A DNA stretch of 64,000 nucleotides, from NCBI RefSeq assembly GCF_015706575.1, contig NW_024037076.1, forward strand, positions 20,960,898 to 21,024,897. Direction: 5' to 3'. Positions 45,201 to 57,200 of this stretch are shown here, one piece after another; within the stretch, counting starts at the first letter, position 1, and every line of letters begins with the position of its first letter. The notes under the pieces were generated by a model. It ran no database searches. It was not told where the DNA came from and worked only from the letters and a program-made list of their open reading frames with translations. This stretch comes from Patiria miniata (lineage: Eukaryota; Echinodermata; Asteroidea; Valvatida; Asterinidae). Both the position numbers and the translations under genes were made by a program.

Positions 45201-48200
45201 AATAAGTCCAGGTACTAACGGTTAAAGCCAATTGAAGTAAATTTTGTACATCTCCATGGGTAGGTTCAGTCAGAGTTAGGCATGTGCGACTAGTCGCCAA
45301 TGAAAAAAAGGTATTGGTAGTCATGGCCATTCACTTTTGAGTTAGTCGACTAGTCGTTGTGCCGCAACTAGTCGTTTACTACTAATGCTGTGCCTAGCGG
45401 TTGCACCGCGACTACTACTGATCTTTGCCCCGTGACTACCGATCTTTGCCTCGCAACTTAATAAAAGTCGTACAACGCTGCACACTGTAATTCCGAAGTG
45501 ACTTCATAGTCATGAAGAGTACATGTTCATGTACAGTACATGCATGTTCATGATAAACATACATGTACAGCATGTGTTAAATTAATAATTTCACAGATAT
45601 GTTGGGCAAACAGACTTTTGATCAAACTGCCTTATAACCCATTAACCCATTAACCCATTCACCCAAGGGGGAAAAAAAACCCCAAGAAATTCTGCAAATA
45701 TGTATACTTTCAAACCCTAAAATGTGTTTGACGGTCCATAGAGTTCATTATCATCTACTTGTATAATTATGTATAAAAACAAATTGAAAGGTTTGAATCG
45801 TTAAAGAGAGGGGGATAATCATTTTATCCTTACTCTGACTAGGCATGTGACTAGTGAATCTCAATAGTCGACTAGTCGTGTGATAAAAAGTCACGACTAC
45901 TACAAGTCATGTGATAAAAGTCACAACTTTTATCGCACGACTAGTCAACTATTGAGATTCACTAGTCACACGCCTAGTCAGAGTAAGGATAAAATGATTA
46001 TCCCCCTCTCTTTAACGCTCCAAACCTTTCAATTTGTTTTTATACATTATTATACAGTAGATGATAATGAACTCTATGGACCCTCAAACACATTTTAGGG
46101 TTTGAAAGATGCATATTTGTAGAATGGTATCAATCTATTGCTCATATTAAGTTGTGTCAAGATGTTTACGATTGCAAAATTTGAAGCAAAATGTTCAAAT
46201 TGTTTTTGTTTTACATCTTGCTGTGCACAACATTTGCCGGATAAGCCAATCTTTTAGGGATGTTCAAAGCCTTAAAGTAAAAACTTTGTTTTTTTCCCTG
46301 CCCTATGCAGCCCTTAGTATGGAGCAGGACATTCCGGACTATGACATGGATGCTGAAGACGAAGAGTGGATGCGGAAACACAGCAAAACCTTCGAAATCA
46401 CAAAGCTCCAGTTTGAAGAGATGATGGACAGACTAGAAAAGGGGAGTGGCCAACAGGTATGAATATTCACTAGACAGTGATATTAACAGATGGGACCAAG
46501 TCTGATGCAGAACTGTGGTTAATCCTAAGTCGGCTAGCCTTCTCTTTAGCTTTTTCTATATAGGCATCTCTGGTTATAACGTCACAAGGTATAACCAGCT
46601 ATTCACACTCTCATATTCGTGTGAAGGCGCAATATACATCACAAATCACAGAGCTGCAATTTTTAATTGTAATTCCGACTTTTTCAAATTTCTATCCAAA
46701 ATTCCAATTTTTCAAACGATCTTCTCCCTGCAAAATCTTATTTTTTAATTTGAATTTCAATGAATGTGATGAAAACGGCATTCTGTATTGCGAGCGCAAT
46801 ATTAATTTCTTTAATCAGTCTTCATTTTTCACAGTTTGTATGGTAGACAGAGCTGCAATCTGGTGCGGATTTTCCGTATTTCATACGGGAATTCACAAAA
46901 ATTACGGAAGTACGGATGTTAGTAAATAAATACAGAGTTTGTAAAATCCAATCATAATCTTCAGGCATCAACTTCTTTGCATTTTTAAAACTCCGGTCTT
47001 GAGTGAAAATGTGATTTTACGGCACATCCATCTTGTTTCCTGCCGTGGCACAGCAGAATCTTGGGCTGATATCGCTAGCGTATAGATTCAAAGAAGAACA
47101 TTGCCTGGCTCCGTCTTTTGTATAGTTATAATAGTGTTAAAAAAAGTGCATGACGCAGACTTCAAACGCATTCTCCAGCATACATAGGCCTACCGTCAGC
47201 TACCGTCTGGCCAAATGAGCATGTGGCTATAGGGCCCTGTATCTTTTCTGGGCTATTACCGGTAGTCTGGTTCCGTAGTTTTTTCCCCATGTGTACGTAT
47301 ATGAAGACACCATTGCACGTGTTTGGAACTCGTTGGAAGTTCACGGCATGCCATAGTGATTAGTGTACAATCAATGGTTGAATTTGACATTGTTTAAAAT
47401 GCAAAGTGTTATAAAAGTAAACATCGATGGAGAAAAAAGATTTCTGCAAGTTAGTTCACAGAACTTGATCTCTCTTGGTCTGTGTATGTTTTTCTGTTCA
47501 TCAATTTATTTTGAAGTTGTACCGGCAGTTTTATATGTGGGCTTCTTCTGGTAAGCCATTTTTTGTAAGCATTAGTTCTATTCATCAATTTTGAAAAATA
47601 CTGATTTTGGAATGAAAATACGGATTTCTGGCTTTAGGACTACTGATTCTGGAATTTGGAGGTTGGCAGCTCTGGGTAGAAGCACATAAGCAAGCTCTGA
47701 TTTGAGTACTTAACAGCTGGAAATAGGAAAAGAAACCATCTAAAATCCTCCAAAAATGTGCACTTACATTATGTGTAAATGAAGGATACCCACTGCCTCA
47801 ATCCTTCAAAATCTTCCAACAGCCCTGCCTCTCAAAATGGGATCAGGATGAAAACATCCTGAGGATATGCTTCAGCTTTGCAATGTTCTCTGTAAGCAGC
47901 TCCATAACGTGGCCTCCTGTGTAACGTTTGTTCTTTTCATTATTTTTTAGGTGGTGACATTGAAAGAGGCTAAGCTTTTGTTGAAGGAGGATGATGACCT
48001 CATCATAGCAGTCTATGACTACTGGCTCAACAAACGTCTCAAGTCAATGACTGTGAGTATATGACTGCAACAGGCATTGTGTCCTACGGCTGTGGCTTTC
48101 GCCAGCAATTACAAAAGCCGAAGCTGAAGCCACAGAAATAACCGATTTAGCCACAGCCTCTCAGTCTACTTTCCCTGATGCTGTCTGCTGACGTTGTAGA

Positions 48201-51200
48201 GCCACATGCATGTTTACCAGGATCGACATACATTACTAAACAGTTCTGAAAACATCAAAAGAAGTAAGGTGGCCTGATGTTGCCACCCTGGCAAGTGGGG
48301 GTGAAGTGGCGTGCCTGAGGACACAACATCTGGCCAGCAGCTGGATTCGAACCCCTGACCCTCCGATCATGAGTCACGGACCCTTACCACTTGACCACAC
48401 TCCCCCACTTGTATCCTTTCAGTTAGTTCCAGTGCATTTCCATAGCTGCCAACTGTTACGAATTTTTCGTAATTATTACAAATTGTTTGTTAAATTACGA
48501 AAATACGATTTGCCACTTAAACATTACGAATTTCCCATTTTCTACCTAACGAAAAAAAAATACTTGTAAAGTATCGTTTTTGACCGAAAACTTCTGGCGA
48601 AATGTCGCGATAATGGATGGACTGGTGACAAGTCTAATAAGAATGCAGTCAAGCACCTGATAGACATCAATGCAGTGTGCGCAGTGGAGTACTTGAGGAC
48701 CAGACTAAAACTATTTTTCAATGGTGTGTCATTTGTGTGCATCTCGTGGATGTGTGGTTGTGTGTACTGTATGTGAGTGCTTTTCAGTGACGATCGTGAG
48801 CACATTTGGTCGCTTATTGCTGGGATGAGACCCATCAGTGCGAGATTTTAATCATGGAATTTAATAAGAGTATGGTTGGAATAATTGGTAATAGAGTTTG
48901 AGTTTGTCACAACGTCCAGAAAAGATAAATCAGCATGCGTTTGCAAGGTATGTTGGCGGGAAATTTCTATTGCATATGGTGGCCCTAAATCATTGTGTGT
49001 AAAAACATTGATACGAACTCGAAACTCCACATCGATAGCATGCATCTCAAAAAAAATATGCGCACGTTATTATTGTTATTATTCATTTTACTTCAACAAA
49101 CAAATACAGACATTGAAACAAAATTAAATTTCTTTTTAAAATTATCTTTTGGCCTACAGTACATTAGTATTCACAACAAGAAGAGTATGCACATGTATGA
49201 CCATGTACCTGTACTCGATGTTGGTAAAGATTTTGATAAAACGAGCAGTTGAAAATGACCGCGCGGGTTGATTACTAATTGGGATTTTGAAAAGTTGGCA
49301 GCTATGCATTTCACACAAAACTTTAACCTCTCCCTCAAAGGAGGCACATCCTCATCACATCCCTTATAAGAGGAGGGGCATCTTTGCGAAGTAATAGTTT
49401 ATGATTGATGATGTAAGAGGGCTTTGGCATAGTAAATATTTGTGTGTATCTTTGACAGGGCTGCGGATTGATGCCCAATGTGAGGCAAGAGAAACGGGAT
49501 GGTTCAACCAGCAACAATCCCTACGTTGCCTTCCGCAGGAGAACAGAGAAGATGCAGACAAGGAAGAACAGAAAGAATGATGAAGCATCTTATGAGAAGA
49601 TGCTCAAACTGAGGAGAGACCTGAATCGGGCTGTGTGAGTATCCTTGCCTCCCATCCGTCCCTTGTACTCAACTATGTTACCCTTTACCATCTCATCTTA
49701 ACTTGACCGTAGGCATGCCAAACTTATACTCTTTCTTGAGGGCATAATTTCTGGCATAAGAAATTTCCATCATGCGTTGCTATCAGGTGTATATGCTATG
49801 CATATTAATTAACCCATTAGTCTCTGTACCGCCCCTAAGCGCCCTGCCAATTACTCCTTATACCGTCCCAAACAACTGAGCACTCTATAGTTGTATGGAT
49901 TCATCAAAGAGTGAAGACAATGTAATGCAATGTGATACAATGTAATGCGAGTGCTAATTGGTTAAGGGGTCATGCCAAAGCCATCATTATATGTTCCTGT
50001 CTATTATTCCTGCATGAAGCCCATATTTAACCACTTGAGCTGTAACAGTGTAGCTAAGTGAAGTATGTTGCTAATGCTCACTTGTATTCTATGAACAGAA
50101 CGTTACTGGAGATGGTGAAAAGAAGAGAAAAGAGCAAAAAAGAAGCCGTCCACTTAACATTGGAGATATTTGAAAAGAGGTACGTTATTAGTGAAACATT
50201 CCAACAAATGCCTTCGAAACTAGTTCAAGATTTTTACAATGTGCAAAATATGGAGTTTTGCACGTTGAGAAATTGAGCATTTCTCTAGTCACCCCATGCC
50301 CTTTATGAGAAACTTTGGAAATGCTAAAAAGTTTGACTCATTTTTACTTTTGAATTCTCGAGACTAGGGACACTGATTCTGTTTCATGTAATTGCAGGAG
50401 GGAGGTTGGGGGCATGTAGTAACATATGAGAAGCCTGAACACACTGCAAGTACAGTGGGTGAGAATGGCACAAAGACACCAGACCATTACAGAGCTGCAA
50501 GTTCATGGTGTGATATAGTAATGGGTGCATCTAGTCTGGAGAATTCACATTTGAAGATTGGAGCCTTAAATATAGACAAAGGATAGCAGTATACACATTC
50601 AACTTGCAATTGACTCATAGAAGCAGCATGATTCATTGGGTTTGTGTCGTCATACCAGGTGTTTTAGCGACATTGATGATGTCTCAATGTGTTTTGGCCA
50701 TACCTTTGTCAGATATCAAATGGACGACTTAAGTGGCACCATTCTAGCAGAGTGTGAAGAGCTGAGCAAACGGCAGCCATCATTCACTATCCCTGCAATA
50801 CCCAACGGCAGCCAGTATGGCCCATGGTCCATGAAAACGGTAAGGTGCTTATCATTGTCAGCTGTGTCCATGGGGAGTCTTGTCATTCTCCAAAAGTCAC
50901 TGAATAGGAAGCATCTCAAAATGCCAAACAAACCTGTTCTGTTCAGAAGGCTCCTGCTGCAATAATGGCTTATCCAGGAAGAACAAATCTAGGTTGCCAT
51001 GTCAGAACAAATAGTAATCAACAACTTTTACAGCGGAAACAGTGCCTAGCTCTAAAGTAGTAAATTCCCGGTGGAACACTTGAAGGGTTGTGAGTTTGAT
51101 ATGCTCCCTTACATTGGTAGACATAAGGTTGGGAAAATTGTTTGATCAGGTCAACCAAGGTGTACATTTTTTGACATCTAAGGCTTGAGAGTTCATTATA

Positions 51201-54200
51201 AACTAGGCTTTCATAAAATAACTGGCTTTTACAGTTTCTAAAGAATTGCCAAAATTATCTTAATATGAACTATGAACATAACTCAGATTAGTTGTATTCT
51301 TAAATCCCCCCCTTCCTTTTTTTTCAAAATCTTTTAGGAGGATGGTCTGAAGAAGAAGCGAGAATACAAGAAGAGGAAACACAAGGAGGAAAAGAAACTA
51401 CGCCAGGCATCTGTCTCCTCCATGGGAGAGATAGAGCCACCTCGCTTTCCTGATATCAGAAGCTCAGAGGAAGAGCTTTCCCCAGTAAGTTCCTGCAAAA
51501 CATACCCCGCCATTTATTTAATTCCAAAACTACAATTTCTTATTTTAGGAACAGTTTTCCCATCTGGTAGGCAGTGCTTTTGTGTTACCATGAAGTCACA
51601 TTTAGCAACTCTTTCCATAAAAGAACACCTTTTGTTCCAAGGCTTTTGCAGGGGGGGGGGGGGGACAGCAAGTGTTTACACTCCCCACAACTGATATTTC
51701 ATATCGATTGTTTCAAGCTTTCCGAGTTTGAAGCGGAATCCTGTTTCAGTAAGGGCCTGTCGCAATTCAAATCCAGTTGTGGACATTGTATCGGGTATAT
51801 GTTGCAGGATTCTGAACAACTTCCCTGCAATCTTCCCGCAATGAAGTTATCAGTATTGGTGAGTCAAGCAGTTGCTAATCATAATTTCTCTGGAAAATCT
51901 CCAGGACAAATGCAGAGCTTGTTCCAGACAAAGTGAATGATTCTACCCACAACTTGTCCGGAACTCGTCCCGGATATATAGTATGATCGAGATCTCAACC
52001 TATGGTTGTGCCTTTTATTTTTTAGTGCCCAGATAGGTCTTTTAATCCGTGCCTGATTGTACAGAATCTCCATGGAGTGTCATTCTGAGGATTTCTTTCT
52101 GCGTCTCAAAATGAACATGTCTTTAATACCTCTTTCAAGTCATCACTCTTCACAGCCACAGTGCCTGTGTACTTTTGACAAACACCTTGTTTCATTTATG
52201 AGAAAGTAAACTTGGAAGTAAATAAATCAATTAAGACTTGACACCACCTCCTTTGATTTGTACTACTCAGCAGGTGCAATCAACGTCAGACCATGAAGAG
52301 GAGGCTGATCCTGATGGTATCTTTGCCTTCCGTCGCAAGAAAGGCTGCCATTATTTGGCTGTAAGTTGTACATCAATTATTACATCAGCATTGCTACGGT
52401 TGAGATTTTTCACTTGTATGTTAAATGACATGAGATGGGATCGAATTGAGAAAATAGTATTCTGTCCCTCTGTAATTTTACATTGTGGAATGAAAACAAC
52501 ATGGGATAGTGACCCTCTTAATAATGCTACTCTATTGCTCATAACATCACAAATTATGGTGAGGTTGTGATAAAACAGGCCATATACAGTGAACAATTAA
52601 GAATACGTGATCCCCGTTTGCTATTTCCCAAGTCTGTAACATGTTTTTTATCCCTGGCTATATGGCATACTGGTTTATGGCTTCTGACTAGCGCCCCTTG
52701 AACAAAGATATTGACTAATTGGGGAACCACCAACATAGGCCTGGATAGCTCAGTTGGTAGAGCACCAGAACAGTGGTCCGGAGGTCACAAGTTCAAGCCC
52801 CGCTCCATTCAATTTCTTTGTTCAACTGTTCAATTGAATATGTAATGAGACAGTCTTGAAAATCTGCTCACAAAGCCAGCAAAAACTCAAAGTAGTAAAA
52901 TTGTACACCAAGTCACTTCCAGCTGAAAGTCGTTCTAGTGCTTAAATCATTCCTGAATTGTTTTTTTGTTCTGACTGTACTTTGGTGCCACAGCCTCATT
53001 CAGACCTAGTGCAAGGGTGGCCGTGGTCATTGGATCCACCTAAAGGTACAACAGACCACAGGTATCGCTACAGCTGTACATCACTGAAAGAGCCTAGGCG
53101 ATGTGTGGGGCTGGCTAGGAGGAGGGTCGGTAGGGGAGGAAGGTAAGCCTCAAACAGGCCTGAAGTATGCAGTCGACCAGGCTGTTAAGTTCAGGCATTC
53201 AACTTTTCCTCGAATCAGCTGATTTCCTCTTTTCTACTTCCCATCTAAAATAGAAAAACACTGTACAAAGTCAGGAGTGTTCAATTTAAAATGTTTTGTG
53301 ACACCTTTTACGTCAGGAGATAGTCCAATGAAAATCAGCCGACACCTCTGGATCGGTCAATTCACACTCAATTTCACTCGAACCATCTGTGCCCTCTGAC
53401 CTTTCCTGACATGACCTCCTAATTGGTTTTATACTACTTCTTTGAGGTTTTCTCCGTAATAGGTTTTATAAGGTATTCTTTATACCATTACAAAGACAAT
53501 TGATATGCTATTTGATATACTTTTGTTACTTTTGCTGTAGGCAAGTAGTTGTGTATTTAAATGGCGAAGTAACTCCACAAACTGGCCTCAAGTGCATGCT
53601 GGCCTGAAGTGTCTTGTACTTGTCATACTTGAAGCATTGATTAATAATGAGCCATTGATTATGCCACCTAGGCATGTTTGCCAAGTGATTTACACAGAGT
53701 TACCAAAGTTAACCGTTGTATTCTCCATTCTCTTGTTTTGTCATCTCTATAAGGATCCTGCTTGACAGAGCATGGACACCTTTCGAGAATTACAAACAGC
53801 TAGATGATGCCTTGTCAAACACCTCTGACCTGCCGGTATCGCCGCTTCGGTCGCCATCCGCAAGCTCATCACAAACAAGTCTTCCACTAAGTTTTCTTCT
53901 TGAAGAGATCAGGGCCAAAAGAATGTAAGTCAACATTTCCGGTTCTGGCTTGTTTTAGTAGACAGAAGGGACAGATAAAGACCCAAGGTTGGCTGTCAAA
54001 GTCTCTTTTCATTCCAAAAGGTTGGGTTTGATCTGGATTCCTGGAAAGGGAAAATGCTCGGATGCCTTAGGATGTTTGACCCATGTCTTCAATGGGTAAT
54101 TCTGTTTGTTTACATTTTCTAGCATAAAAGTTCAATGAAAAAGATTTTCAAGGGCATGTATTGTATGAAATGGTTTTTGTTTTGACTCTTATCTATCCGG

Positions 54201-57200
54201 AATTGTTATTGATGTCTTGTTTGGTACAGGCTGCACTACAGACCAAAGACACCCCCACCAGCACCCCAGCAAGCTCCTACCACCTCACTGACACCCCCGC
54301 TGTCCAAGTCGCAAGCTCCCATGGAGGAAAGCATCAACTCCCTCCTGCAACACAGCCGTACCTTCGCTGCCATTGAGACCCCTAGCAAGCTACCCCAGCA
54401 GATGCTGATGGAGAGTGATAGTACAGCAGACAGTGATACAGCAGGCCCCTCCTCCTCCCAACAAACACTGCCCTCATTGGCCTCGGCTGCCGAGACCGAC
54501 ACCATCAGCCCATTGCTTGAGTCTCAGGATTTGCAAACCCTTGAGGTGGATGTTGTGAACTCTGACAGCTCCTCAGACTTGAACACGTCCTTTGGCTCGC
54601 TGCCAACATCTCGATTCACCCTGGAGCCTAGCCGAGAGTTAAGCAAGCCCAAGTCAGCTATCGTAGACCCATTGCCTGTTTTAGTGTCACCATCGAGCAT
54701 TGTCGGAGTCAAGGAGAATCATAACAATTCTGCAGCAAACACCTTGTTGAACCACAAGGCTGTCATAGAAGCTTCTACCAAAGGTTTGTTGACATTAATC
54801 CTTTCTGCTGCTCTGCCATTAAAATATAAACTTGCAATTTAGGATTTGGGTCATTATTTTAAAGAGTAAGTGCTTGAAAGCAATCATTGCTGTCATGTGG
54901 TGTGTTTATTGTGAATGTATTTAAAAAGTGAAGTTCATCCACTGGTTTGTGTCTTGGTTCTTTTTATATAGTCACTGTAGTGCCTGAAACCACCCTACCA
55001 ATTACTCGCGAAACCGCCAAGCACTCTATGGTTTTATTAATTTTTCAGTGAAAAAATACAATGTAATCCAATGAGGTCCAGGTGCTAATGGGTTAATAAC
55101 AAGACTCTTAACTCTTTCTTTGTCCTAGTTCCCACTGGTCATTCCACGGCACCAGCCGCTACAGTACTACAGCTAAACTATCCCCTAGGAGCCACCAAGA
55201 CCACCACTCCCTCTACAACCACACCTGTTACAACCACGCCTAGTATGACCACACCCAGCAATGTGAATGCCGTGGATGGGTTGGCGATGACAAACTCTCT
55301 GGACGTTGTATCGCAGTCTTTGTCAGATGGTGGCACCGGCAGTGAGGCCTTGAGAAAAGGCAGTCTAGATAGGCAGAGGACTAGATTGAACTTGGATGGC
55401 ACCAATGTAGTGCCGTCCACAGCACAGAGTGTATCACTTGCTAATGCTGTCAAGCGGATTTCCCAAGCAAACAATATCGACGTTATATCAAGGTAATGAA
55501 AGTCACAGGACTCTCATTTGATCCACGATTTACCAATGGATTTACAGGTGTTGGTTTCTCGTGGGGTTGTTACAGATGTTCATATGTGCAATCTGGAAAG
55601 CATCCGTCCTTTACAGTTGCCCATAATTTCATTTCCTATGGTGGAATCCGGCGACCAGAATTAGAAGCTTTTACTGTGGTGGTGTCATGCTCACGCACAT
55701 GCTGCAAGCATTCTGAAAGACGAGCTGCACGCGCATTTTAGTATTCCTATTGGTCGAAGGAGCCCAGGGTGCATGTGTGTTTACCTGAGCACGCCTCGCG
55801 CGAGCCTTGCGCCACCGCAGAAAATGGCTGCTGCCAGATTTGTCTATTACTTGAAAACTTTCTCAGCAATTCATTCACAAGAGCCTTACGTAAAGTATAA
55901 AAATACTTATTATGAAATTATTCTGCATGGCATGTCATAAAGAAGGGGAAAAAACATGAAAATGAAATTAAAATTGAAGTCACACATATTTTAATATATT
56001 GACATTTATCAGAAAACTTAACTTTCAAAGCTTCAGATGTGAAGCCAGGTTTGTACTTATCTTGTCGGCATTGACGTTATTTCAAATTTGGTGCTGAATC
56101 TATTGTGTAGCTGAGTTTACCAATTAACACCAATACTGTATTGATAAAATTTGAAGGTTTTTATGGTGAAGTTATCAAATTATTGGTGTTGACTGCGAAG
56201 GAATATCATTTTTGTATGTCCTATGGTGTTCTGAGAGAAGAAAAAAATGGTTTAAACGTAACCCTAACCCCTTAGTCCTTTTGGCTAGGATCCATCCTCA
56301 ATACTGCAAATCCTCCATTATTTCTTGAATTTGTTCAATGGAGGGGTGACCACTGCCTCAATCCTAAGAAATCCTCAAACTCACTTTTGAAGAAGTGTCG
56401 ATGATAGTCAGAGGCAGTGCTAATGACATCAAGTTAAAACTTTAACATCTTTCAAAAGTCCATGGCTTGCCTCTTCATGGGTGACCTCGAAGAACGCATT
56501 CTTGCCTCGGCCCCATGTCGCCCTTGGATCTGGTGGAGATATATTGATGATGTTTTTTTCATCTGGACCAGCGATGAGGACAGTCTCTTGACCTTCACTA
56601 ACCACATCAATTCCTTCCACAGAACCATCAAATTCACATCGGAGTTCTCGGCTCACCAAACCCACTTTCTGGATGTCACCATCCGCAAGCAAGGCAACTC
56701 ACTAACCACTGACCTGTATTCCAAACCCACAGACACCCACCAGTACCTCCACTCCTCCAGCTGTCACCCCAGGCACTGCAAAACTGGCATAGCGTTTAGC
56801 CAGGCACTCAGACTCAGAAGAATTTGTTCTAATGATTCCGATTTCTCCCGCCATACACAGATACTGAGGAACAAATTGGTGGCCAGGGGTCACAGCTCTC
56901 GCCAAGTTCATCGTGCCATTGCCAGAGCTAAAGCTATCCCCAGAAATCCAGCTCTCATGGGAAAGGCCCCTGATGCCATGGCCAAACCCATGATTCCCTT
57001 GGTTACCACGTTTCACCCCAATCTCCCTCCCCTTCGCAAAATCACTAATGACAATCATCACATCCTCCATACTTCAGATCGCCTTGCCCGCGCCATCCCC
57101 AACGGCCCCACATTGGCTTACAGGCGTCCTCGAAATCTACGGGACTTGATTGTTCGAGCTGAAGTTCCATCCTTAGATGCATCCCCTCCCACCCAGCATG

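Noticed and set aside
45640..45665. CCCATTAACCCATTAACCCATT as a telomere-like array
   Set aside because: Only three short units and not TTAGGG; more likely a slipped end of the TTAACCC repeat family.
50636..50712. Upstream part of the open frame before EPC exon 7
   Set aside because: Open but not conserved; the acceptor at 50712 gives the family junction EKR/Y.
52738..52807. Functional tRNA gene
   Set aside because: A and B boxes are good, but the acceptor stem does not pair (GCCTGGA against CTCCATT) and the same core recurs inside an inverted-repeat unit, so it is a tRNA-derived repeat.
54784..54842. Continuation of EPC exon 12 past 54783
   Set aside because: The frame stays open briefly, but a donor at 54784 joins in phase to exon 13, whose VPTGH start completes the split Val codon.
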